A stretch of DNA of 64,000 bases. Origin: Frateuria_A sp051900535 (GTDB lineage: Bacteria; Pseudomonadota; Gammaproteobacteria; Xanthomonadales; Rhodanobacteraceae). The notes beneath the pieces are model-generated. The model was given only the letters and a program-made list of their open reading frames with translations, was not told where the DNA came from and did no database searches. The DNA is taken from the NCBI RefSeq assembly GCF_051900535.1, contig NZ_JBHZGI010000003.1, positions 62,001 through 126,000 of the forward strand, given 5' to 3'. Positions 42,947 to 50,061 of the stretch are shown one piece after another (position 1 is the first letter of the stretch; every line of letters begins with the position of its first letter). The position numbers and the translations under genes are program-made.

Positions 42947-44227
42947 TCAGAATCCGAGGCAACTCGGACGAATGCCCAGATGCCGTCGAACCATCGACCA
43001 TCGTAGCCAGCAGCAGAATACGGTGCTCAACCCTGTCGCCGTGGCCGCCCCGACGGCCCCGAAGGTCGGAACGAGCGCAAGTATCATCGCGACATTCAGC
43101 GCGGCGCTCAAGGCGAAGGCGCGGGCGGAAGCCGCGGTGTGCTCGGTCATGTTCAGCAGGACGCCGACCGGTCCGGCAAGTGCGCAAAGGAGCTGGGCCA
43201 GGGCCAGGATGCGGAGGCTCATCGTGCCTCCGGCGAACGCCTCGCCGTAGAAATGCCGCAGCAGGAACCCGGCCCCAGCGATGGCGACTGTCGCCAGTAC
43301 CGCAGCTACCAGGAACACGTAGCGGGCAGACGTCGTTGCCAATGCCTGCAACTGGCCTGTCTCGCCCCTGCTGTGCAGTTGCGCAATGCGTGGGCCTATC
43401 GCGATGTTCACGACCGCGAGAAAGAAGGAAACCAGTTCCGCCGCGCGGGCCGCCACCGCGTAAATGCCCGCTTCGTGCGTCCCCTTGATCGCACCGAGCA
43501 GGATTAGGTCCGTGCGGCTGTTCACCAGGAAGAGGGCGTTGAGCCACATGAACGGAAGCGCCTGGGAAATCCGGTCGCTCCTGACCTCGCCAAGGGAGGG
43601 CTGCCGCAAGGCTCGCAACTGGTAGGCATTCATGGCGAGCGGCAGCAGCGCGGCCAGGCCGGAGATCACCATGAGCTCGCTGACCGAAACGCTCCCTCGC
43701 CCTAGCCAAAGCGCGCCGGCCGCCACGACGATGGCCAACGGCGCCAGCAGCAACTGTGGCCATTGGCTCCGTACGATCCAGCCGTGTGCCTGCAGCAACG
43801 ACTGGCGGACACCGCTGAGGTTGGTGAGCCAGGGCACCGGGGCGGCCAGGAGGAAAAGCCAGCGAGCGTCGGCCGCGTCCGGGAGCAACCAGCCGCCTGC
43901 GAGGAGCATCGCGGCCAATGCGCCGCTCAGGTGGATGCGCCGGTCGGCCCAGCGGAGCAGCGCCCGGCCTTGTTGCGGAGAGCGGGCGCCTTCCCTCACA
44001 AGGTAACCCGGTATGCCGAGGCTTGCAGGAATCGTTACTACGGCGACCCATGAGAGCAGGTAGGCATAAAGGCCGTAGCCCTGCGGACCCAGCGAACGGG
44101 CGAATACGAGGCTGGAGAGGAAGGCCACGCCCATGGCCCCTACCTTTACCGCGGCGGTTCCCGCCACGGAACGACGGAGCGTGCCGGTTCCGACGGCGGC
44201 GCGGATCCGCCTGGCAATGCCGCTCAC
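42947..44227 (-). CDS. Wzx-like oligosaccharide flippase
   Basis: A MATE/MOP superfamily protein of 426 residues with about 12 hydrophobic helices. It begins GIARRIRAAVGTGTLRRSVAGT, then AFLSSLVFARSLGPQGYGLYAYLLS, the classic first-helix region of polysaccharide flippases. It would carry an undecaprenyl-linked glycan to the periplasmic side, where a GT-C enzyme could use it. GTG start with GGGG about 8 bases upstream. Between the GT-C and methyltransferase genes. Confidence 0.87.
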   Translation of the reverse strand: MSGIARRIRAAVGTGTLRRSVAGTAAVKVGAMGVAFLSSLVFARSLGPQGYGLYAYLLSWVAVVTIPASLGIPGYLVREGARSPQQGRALLRWADRRIHLSGALAAMLLAGGWLLPDAADARWLFLLAAPVPWLTNLSGVRQSLLQAHGWIVRSQWPQLLLAPLAIVVAAGALWLGRGSVSVSELMVISGLAALLPLAMNAYQLRALRQPSLGEVRSDRISQALPFMWLNALFLVNSRTDLILLGAIKGTHEAGIYAVAARAAELVSFFLAVVNIAIGPRIAQLHSRGETGQLQALATTSARYVFLVAAVLATVAIAGAGFLLRHFYGEAFAGGTMSLRILALAQLLCALAGPVGVLLNMTEHTAASARAFALSAALNVAMILALVPTFGAVGAATATGLSTVFCCWLRWSMVRRHLGIRPSCLGF

Positions 44228-44270
44228 CGGTTCATCCCCTGCATTGGGCGCACGACCTGCAACCTTCTCG

Positions 44271-46274
44271 TCAAGGCAACTGGGAACGAAGTGCGGCTAT
44301 GTCCGCATCCAGGCGGCCACCGACGTTCAGTGATTGCAGTCCCTCCAGCGCCTGGCGTGCATCGCCGGATCGCCCCTGGCTCAGGAGCATGCGCACCAAG
44401 GTGATCCGGTAGGCCGGCTCCGCCGGCTGCGTTTCGACCGCGTCAGCGGTCATACGCCTTCCGAGCTCATGGTCTCCCAGGACATTCCAGGCATAGTCAC
44501 CGTACATCGCGAGCACTCGCGCCGAGGGGCGAGGGTGCGAGATCGCCGCGAGGAAAGCCTGTACCATGCGGCCCTTCGGCAGGTCGCACAACCGTTCGAC
44601 CTGGCATTTGGTCAACGCGCCGAGCGAGCTTTCATCCTGCACCCCCGGCTTGCGTGCCTTGAGCTTCGCGACAATGCTGTCCCACCAGCTGCCCTTGAGC
44701 GGCCGGTGTATGCGGGCATTCATGAAGATCAGCGCCTGCTCGGGAAGGATCGAGGAGTCCGGTAGGTTCATGGCTCGCTCGAGAGGCGCGTATGCCAGTT
44801 GCGTGAAAGGCGACTGGGGGTCGTAGTGCGACAGGATGATGTAGGTACGACCCAGCTCGTACTGGGCGCGTGGAGACTCGGGAGCTCGCGCGGCGAGCTC
44901 CTCGGCAAGACGAAGCGGGCTTCCCCACGCGTAGGCGGAGAGGGCGGTCTCCGCCATCCAGAACACGAGCAGTCCGGCCATCAACGCGTAGCGGAGCAAA
45001 GGCATGGGCAGCGGATCGTGGGCACCGCCGGGCGTCGTCGCGCGAGGACTTTCGTGCGCCAATCGGCCTGGCGCAGCGAGCAATGGCACGATTGCCAGGA
45101 GCAGCCCGAGGCTGGCGAAATAGTTGCGGTGTTCGTACACCAGCTCCAGCGGGAGGATCGTCCCGGTCAGCAGGTGGCAACCCAGGTATAGCGCCAAGCC
45201 GAGCGCCACCAGCGGCCGTCGTCGCCTAAACCAGAAGATGGCGCCTGCCATCAGCACAAGCACGACCATGCTGGCGAGCGTGCTCCACGGGGTGAGAAGA
45301 CCGGTCGAGACCTTGAAGTCGTCGTGGTAGAAGGACAACGCTTCGGGCGTAGGCAACAGGCTCCAGACGATGTAATCCACCACGATGCGCGCCTCGCTGA
45401 ACAGCCGCTCCGAGAGCGTGAAGTCGCGTGTCGCAAACGCAGCAGGCGACAGGATGCGCGGCAGCATCCAGGCCAGACCTATCGCCAGAGGGATGGCCAG
45501 GATGCACGTGAACAGCAGCGGCACCCGCGCGTCCTTTTCCGGCGACAGGGACGTGCGCTGGAAGCGGAGCATCACCCATTCGATCAGGCATGCGTACAAC
45601 GGCAGCATCACCGCCGTTTCCTTGGCCAACAGGCCGAGGATTGCCGGGACCGTGACGCTGGCAGCGCACAGCAGCAGGCCACGGCCGCCGGCCATCATGC
45701 GCTGGCGGCCGGCGACGTAGCCCAGCAGCCCGAGTAGCACGAAAGCGTTGGCCATACTCTCCATGCGTTGCACGACATAAAGCACGCCCGTGAGATTGAT
45801 CGGAAGAACCATCCAGGCGGTCGCAACCAGGGCGGCGAGCAGACCGTCCCGGTCGAGCCCTTGGGGCGAGATCCTGGGCATCGGTCCGGGTAGCACGGAG
45901 GAATCCCCAAGGGGAAACAGGCGTCGCGCGAGCAGGAAAACCAGCAGGCCGTTCAGCAGATGGATGAGCAGGTTGGTGACCTTCATCCAGTAGGGATCGA
46001 GGCCCGAGAGCAGGTAGTTCGCCGCAAAGCTCAACGAGGCCAAGGGTCGCTTGAACTCGCTGGAAGGGGACGAAAGGGCGGCGCGCACGAGGCTGGACAC
46101 GCTCGCCTCGGCCGGCTGCACGCCACGATTGTCGACGATGTTTGGGTAGTCGTCGAACAGCCAACCGCCCGTCAGGCCCGCCCGATACACGATGACGACG
46201 AGTAGGAAGGCCAGCCCCATCAGGACCCAGGTGCGTCCGGATGCTCGCATGGGGGCTTCGCTTGAAGAAGTCAT
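44271..46274 (-). CDS. Large polytopic GT-C-type membrane protein with C-terminal TPR-like helices (second of two)
   Basis: A protein of 667 residues. Helix 1 (about 14-32) is followed by the first periplasmic loop motif GGWLFDDYPN with Asp41-Asp42, the pattern seen in GT-C O-glycosyltransferases. About 10-11 TM helices run to residue 430. The C-terminal 220 residues are soluble, with TPR-like pairs (LAARAPESPRAQYELGRTYIIL, and RMLLSQGRSGDARQALEGLQS at the end). It is paralogous to the gene before it. I read it as a periplasmic-facing transferase acting on a lipid-linked sugar; the acceptor could be pilin. Known look-alikes include TMTC/PMT-type enzymes and TfpW. Confidence 0.72.
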   Translation of the reverse strand: MTSSSEAPMRASGRTWVLMGLAFLLVVIVYRAGLTGGWLFDDYPNIVDNRGVQPAEASVSSLVRAALSSPSSEFKRPLASLSFAANYLLSGLDPYWMKVTNLLIHLLNGLLVFLLARRLFPLGDSSVLPGPMPRISPQGLDRDGLLAALVATAWMVLPINLTGVLYVVQRMESMANAFVLLGLLGYVAGRQRMMAGGRGLLLCAASVTVPAILGLLAKETAVMLPLYACLIEWVMLRFQRTSLSPEKDARVPLLFTCILAIPLAIGLAWMLPRILSPAAFATRDFTLSERLFSEARIVVDYIVWSLLPTPEALSFYHDDFKVSTGLLTPWSTLASMVVLVLMAGAIFWFRRRRPLVALGLALYLGCHLLTGTILPLELVYEHRNYFASLGLLLAIVPLLAAPGRLAHESPRATTPGGAHDPLPMPLLRYALMAGLLVFWMAETALSAYAWGSPLRLAEELAARAPESPRAQYELGRTYIILSHYDPQSPFTQLAYAPLERAMNLPDSSILPEQALIFMNARIHRPLKGSWWDSIVAKLKARKPGVQDESSLGALTKCQVERLCDLPKGRMVQAFLAAISHPRPSARVLAMYGDYAWNVLGDHELGRRMTADAVETQPAEPAYRITLVRMLLSQGRSGDARQALEGLQSLNVGGRLDADIAALRSQLP

Positions 46275-46349
46275 TCGGTCCTTGCCTTACCTATACCCGC
46301 CTTTGCAGTGTACCGCGCGGCACACGCCTGGCCGGCGGTTGCGCCACCA

Positions 46350-48611
46350 TTACCGATGCCCGCCATCGAACCGCGGTGCGGCCTGGAGCGGATCGGCAGG
46401 GTTGGCCGTTCGAGTTGTCCAGGCGCTGCCGGGACGCATCTCCTCCCCGCCAGAGGGAATAGGTGAGGCCGTTGGATTCGGTTGAGCTTGTGACGCCGGT
46501 ACGCCGCTCGCGAACCCTGTCCCTGCCACGCCGGTGTCCGGTGGGTAGAGGGCACCGGTCCCGCCCGATCGCTGCTTCTCCGCGGCGTCCTCGCGGAGCG
46601 TGGCGTGCAAACGATCCATCTCGCGATCCCAGTATCCCTGCCGCCGGAGTACCCATGCATGCACGCGCGCCATGCCGAGGGGGGGGCGGTAGGCGTTCGG
46701 ACCATCTGCCGATGCTTCGTAGTGGGCCAGGTGTGCCAGTCCGAGTTCCGGGTAGCCAGAGGCGCCCAGCAATGCCGCTTGCTGAAGTGCCGCCTCGATA
46801 CGTACCTGACGATCCAGTGCCCCGTTGAAATCGGACAACGCCTTATCGGGATAGCCTCGCATCAGGTCGATGCGGCCCTGCAGGTGCTTCAGCTCCTGCG
46901 CATGGCTAGGTAAGGCCATGATTGTTTCGTTTGCGCTGGCAGCCGCCTGCAGGGTAGCCAGGTTCGAAAGGTTCAATTCCGGGCAGGGTGGCCGGCTTGT
47001 CTGCTCCAGCGCCCGTTCGAACCAGTGTTCGAGAAGGGTACCGGTATTCCGGCTCGTCCGCAGCGATCGGGCGGCCGCCTCCATGCTGCTGTCGCTGATA
47101 TGCCCCGACTGACACTCCGCGGCCAGCAGGTTCAGGGACAGCTGAATCTCGTCGGGGGCTTGCGCCAGGGCGTCACGGAGACGGGCGGTCGCCCGCTCGG
47201 GGCGCCCGGCGGCCATCTCTGCCTGTGCCGCGTAAGCCTGGGCGCGGGGCGAGGAAGGATTCAGCCTTGCCCACAACAGGGCCTGGTCGTGCGTGTTGCC
47301 CCACAACGCCGCCCGGGCGTACGTCATGCTCGCCAGGCCAGCGATGAGCACCAGTGTCAGGGCGGCCTTGAACCGCCCTCTGGCGGGCTGCTCCAGGTCG
47401 TCGGAACGGCGGGCGGACCCGCCTGGCGTCTGGTTCGCATCGCATAGCCAGAGGGCAAGGGGCCAAAACATCACGATGGCCGGCAGGTAATTCCGGTGCT
47501 CGAAAAAGAGTTCGAGCGCAACCGTGCTGGACTCGATCGACTGCGCGACGAAGAAAAAAAGGATGGCCAGCGCCAGCGCGGGCAAGCGTCGGCGCAACGC
47601 AACGGCGGCGACGACCAGGCCCGTGATCGCCAGCAGCGCCGGCAGGGTGCTGATCGGCGACCACCATCCAGTCGATGCATGGATCTGGTCGTTGAACAGC
47701 CCGGGAGTGAACGGGCGCGGCAGCCAGAGAAGGTCGAGATAGTCGAGCAGAACCCGCGGCTCGGTGAGCAGTCGCTGCGTCAGCAACCAAGGCCTTGCCG
47801 CGGAGATGCCATGGGCGATTCCCCTCCATCCCACATACAAGAGGTACGCGGCAATGGCCGCAGAGGGAATGGCGGCCAGCACGAACATGAGCCGACCGTA
47901 AAGCGGGTTCGTGCGCTCTGCGGACGGACTTTGGAACGTCCAGGGGCGCAGGAATGAGTACTCGATCGTCAAGGCCAGGGCCGGGAGCAAGGCGCCGTTG
48001 GCTTTGCTCAGCGTGGCTAGCAGCGTGCAGAAGCCGAGGCCCCATACAAGCCAGAGCACCCCTGGGACCAAGGCCCCGCGCTGGAGCCGCTTGCGCCCGC
48101 GAAGCCAGCCGAGCAGGCCCGCCAGCGTGAACAACGTCGGAAGCATCGCTTCGCGCTGGACGACGTACAGCGTCGTCGATACGAAAAGCGGGTGAAGCAA
48201 CCAGAAGGCGGCGCCCAGGCCTGCAGCCGCGTCGACGCGGCGCGCCCTGTCGGGCATGAAAGGGCCGCCTTCGCTGCCCAGACGCCGCAGCAACAGGAAC
48301 AGCAGCAATCCATTGAGCAAGTGCAGGAAGAGATTTGTGCGCTTGAACGGCAGGGCGGGGGCGGGCCAGTCGCGCGCATCCAGGAGGAAGCTAAGGAGTG
48401 CGACGGGGCGACCGGTCGGGTCGGCATAGCCGCTTGTGACGAAGCGCCAGAACGTGGCGGCGTCGTCGACCGGGCCCGTCTGGCCCAACGCCGGCAGATT
48501 GGCGAAGTCGTCGAACAGGAACGTGCCGGACAGCCCGGGGCGGTAGACGAGCCAGCCCATCACCAGCACCAAGGCAAAGCCGATTGCGCATTTGAACTTG
48601 GTGTGATCCAT
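46350..48611 (-). CDS. Large polytopic GT-C-type membrane protein with C-terminal TPR-like helices (first of two)
   Basis: A protein of 753 residues that begins MDHTKFKCAIGFALVLVMGW. The acidic loop motif GTFLFDDFANL has Asp34-Asp35. About 11 TM helices follow, with KRTNLFLHLLNGLLLFLLLRRL matching the same place in its paralogue (KVTNLLIHLLNGLLVFLLARRL). The soluble tail has TPR-like repeats (SPRAQAYAAQAEMAAGRPERA) and a long Pro/Gly-rich end. It is the first gene after the pilins, and its GAGG ribosome site touches the U-tract of the pilA terminator. A role as pilin glycosyltransferase is inferred from topology and position, not shown. Confidence 0.72.
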   Translation of the reverse strand: MDHTKFKCAIGFALVLVMGWLVYRPGLSGTFLFDDFANLPALGQTGPVDDAATFWRFVTSGYADPTGRPVALLSFLLDARDWPAPALPFKRTNLFLHLLNGLLLFLLLRRLGSEGGPFMPDRARRVDAAAGLGAAFWLLHPLFVSTTLYVVQREAMLPTLFTLAGLLGWLRGRKRLQRGALVPGVLWLVWGLGFCTLLATLSKANGALLPALALTIEYSFLRPWTFQSPSAERTNPLYGRLMFVLAAIPSAAIAAYLLYVGWRGIAHGISAARPWLLTQRLLTEPRVLLDYLDLLWLPRPFTPGLFNDQIHASTGWWSPISTLPALLAITGLVVAAVALRRRLPALALAILFFFVAQSIESSTVALELFFEHRNYLPAIVMFWPLALWLCDANQTPGGSARRSDDLEQPARGRFKAALTLVLIAGLASMTYARAALWGNTHDQALLWARLNPSSPRAQAYAAQAEMAAGRPERATARLRDALAQAPDEIQLSLNLLAAECQSGHISDSSMEAAARSLRTSRNTGTLLEHWFERALEQTSRPPCPELNLSNLATLQAAASANETIMALPSHAQELKHLQGRIDLMRGYPDKALSDFNGALDRQVRIEAALQQAALLGASGYPELGLAHLAHYEASADGPNAYRPPLGMARVHAWVLRRQGYWDREMDRLHATLREDAAEKQRSGGTGALYPPDTGVAGTGFASGVPASQAQPNPTASPIPSGGEEMRPGSAWTTRTANPADPLQAAPRFDGGHR

Positions 48612-48619
48612 GGCGCCTC

Positions 48620-48652
48620 AAAAAAAAAACAGGGCCGCACGTGGCGGCCCTG
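48620..48652 (-). terminator. Strong rho-independent terminator after pilin gene 1
   Basis: On the minus strand, CAGGGCCGC pairs perfectly with GCGGCCCTG around a 5-base loop (48630-48652) and is followed by ten U (48620-48629). The Shine-Dalgarno GAGG and the ATG of the first GT-C gene begin right after the U-tract. Downstream genes in this orientation must rely on read-through or a separate promoter. Confidence 0.9.
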
Positions 48653-48676
48653 GCTTTGCTGCATCCGGCCTGTCGC

Positions 48677-49126
48677 TTACTGGCGGCAGGAGGACGGGAG
48701 GTACTTGGATTCCAGCGTCGTGGAGCTGCAGGTCCACGAAATGCTGCCGGCGCTGGTCATGGCCGACAGGATCAGGATGTCGCTGTTGATCTTGTCGTTG
48801 GCCTTCTGCGGCGCGGTGTTGCTGTAGGTGACCTGGATCTGGCCGGGCGTGGTGCCGATGTTCACTTCGGACACGTAGTTGCCCGTGATGCTGGCGGCAG
48901 AAGCAATGCCAGCCGATTCGTTCGCCTGCGGGAAGTGGCCCTTGTTGTTGTAGAACTCGCTCATCGCGGTCTTCGCGCCATCGGCGAGGCTCATGCCCTC
49001 GGAGACCTGCGAGCGGATGGTGTAATCCTGGTAGGCCGGGATGGCGATGGCGGCCAGGATGGCGATGATCGCGACCACGATCATCAGCTCGATCAGGGTG
49101 AAGCCTTTCTGCAGATTCTTCTTCAT
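48677..49126 (-). CDS. pilA: Type IV major pilin, copy 1 (PilA)
   Basis: A type IVa prepilin of 149 residues. Short leader MKKNLQKG, then PilD cleavage before Phe in FTLIELMIVVAIIAILAAIA, with Glu5 of the mature protein present. The rest is the globular head, ending in a C-terminal disulfide loop with Cys in ISWTC and LPSSC. It forms the pilus fibre. The upstream sigma54-like site and the strong terminator fit a highly expressed pilin. The neighbour 330 bases upstream is a second pilin. Confidence 0.95.
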   Translation of the reverse strand: MKKNLQKGFTLIELMIVVAIIAILAAIAIPAYQDYTIRSQVSEGMSLADGAKTAMSEFYNNKGHFPQANESAGIASAASITGNYVSEVNIGTTPGQIQVTYSNTAPQKANDKINSDILILSAMTSAGSISWTCSSTTLESKYLPSSCRQ

Positions 49127-49455
49127 GGTGGTTCCTCTGTTTTGCTGGTTAGCTAACCGTTTTGTTGCCCCCTGAGCCCCGGTCCCGGATCCCCCTAGGC
49201 GGAATCGGACCCCACATGCGCGGTCAGGAACGACCAGGAAGCTCGCGGTGTACGAAGCAGTTTGCGTGCCACGCCCACTGCTCCGTTATTGCCGCATAGC
49301 TGTAGGCGGGGCGATTGTGCACGTCGTCACGAATGTCTACAACCTGTGTGCCTGCCGTAGTGCCCGGTTGAAGAAGCGTGACGCCGGCAACATCTGACGG
49401 GCTGCCTAAAAGCGGCATGTAGTGCCCAAGTTTGTCAGCCAGGCGTCTCCGGTCG
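49127..49455. other. 329-base inter-pilin region
   Basis: It holds the 5' leader of pilin gene 1 and its sigma54-like promoter. The rest looks more AT-rich than the flanks. A 95-residue minus frame across 49224-49511 overlaps the end of pilin 2 and resembles nothing I know; I do not call it a gene. A direct repeat-free leader with TTAGCTAAC (49148-49156) lies before the ribosome site. Confidence 0.5.
49256..49271 (-). promoter_or_regulatory. Sigma54-type promoter of pilin gene 1
   Basis: Read on the minus strand the site is TGGCACGCAAACTGCT. It has GG at -24 and GC at -12 separated by ten bases and the full TGGCAC block, so it matches the RpoN consensus except at the last T-rich position. 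The predicted start of RNA is near 49245, giving a leader of about 120 bases. PilA genes are classic RpoN/PilR targets. Confidence 0.65.
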
Positions 49456-49899
49456 TCAACGACGGCATGCCGATGGGAGGTATTTGCCGGGTAGCGTCGT
49501 GCCGGCGCCACTGCAGGTCCAGGCGATGCTTCCGCTGTAGGTGATCGGCGAAAGCACGAGCGCGACGTTGTGAATTTGGTCGTTGGCCTTGGGCCCTTGG
49601 AAAGCGACCTCGATCCTGCCGCCTGTCACGTCGACGCTCGACACGTAGCTGCCCTTGATCGAGGTCGCCGTCGCCAGGCCTGCCGAGGCATTGGTCTGCG
49701 GAAAGTGGCCCTTGTTCGATACAAAATCCCAAACGGCCGCCTTGGCCCCGGTAGACAGGCTTACCCCCTCTGTCACCTGTGCCCGGATGGTGTAATCCTG
49801 ATAGGCCGGGATGGCGATGGCGGCGAGGATGGCGATGATCGCGACCACGATCATCAGTTCGATCAAAGTGAAACCGTGCGCGACCTTTGTGCGCTGCAT
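49456..49899 (-). CDS. Type IV major pilin, copy 2
   Basis: A prepilin of 147 residues: leader MQRTKVAHG, then FTLIELMIVVAIIAILAAIA identical to copy 1 over the N-terminal helix. The head is diverged but alignable: NKGHFPQTNASAGLATATSI, SGSIAWTC and KYLPSACRR. The disulfide loop is conserved. GGGGAG lies about 8 bases before ATG 49899; the frame runs open 25 codons further up without a leader-like start. It may be a second major pilin, an alternative subunit or the partner of one of the two GT-C proteins. Confidence 0.92.
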   Translation of the reverse strand: MQRTKVAHGFTLIELMIVVAIIAILAAIAIPAYQDYTIRAQVTEGVSLSTGAKAAVWDFVSNKGHFPQTNASAGLATATSIKGSYVSSVDVTGGRIEVAFQGPKANDQIHNVALVLSPITYSGSIAWTCSGAGTTLPGKYLPSACRR

Positions 49900-49960
49900 G
49901 GTGGAACTCCCCTGTGATGGACGCGTAAACGAGGCAGATTCCATACCAAGATATCCGCAC

Positions 49961-49976
49961 TGCATGTGACGCACCG
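49961..49976 (-). promoter_or_regulatory. Weak sigma54-like site upstream of pilin copy 2
   Basis: On the minus strand CGGTGCGTCACATGCA has GG and GC separated by ten bases (49974-49975 and 49962-49963), as for RpoN, but the flanking TGGCAC and TTGCA blocks are imperfect. The leader would be about 50 bases. Confidence 0.3.
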
Positions 49977-50061
49977 CACGCAGCCGTATGTGGGATGCCT
50001 TCCTTGCGTCCCCGTGTGCCTCCCCGTACCGTCATCCGCTGATCAACCGAAAGGGAATGCC

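Noticed and set aside
49224..49511. A 95-codon minus frame between and into the pilins
   Set aside because: It overlaps the end of pilin copy 2 in another frame and crosses the sigma54 site. I see no ribosome site and no known family.
49900..49974. 25-codon upstream extension of pilin copy 2
   Set aside because: A prepilin leader is short and basic; MQRTKVAHG before the cleavage site with GGGGAG upstream is the proper start.
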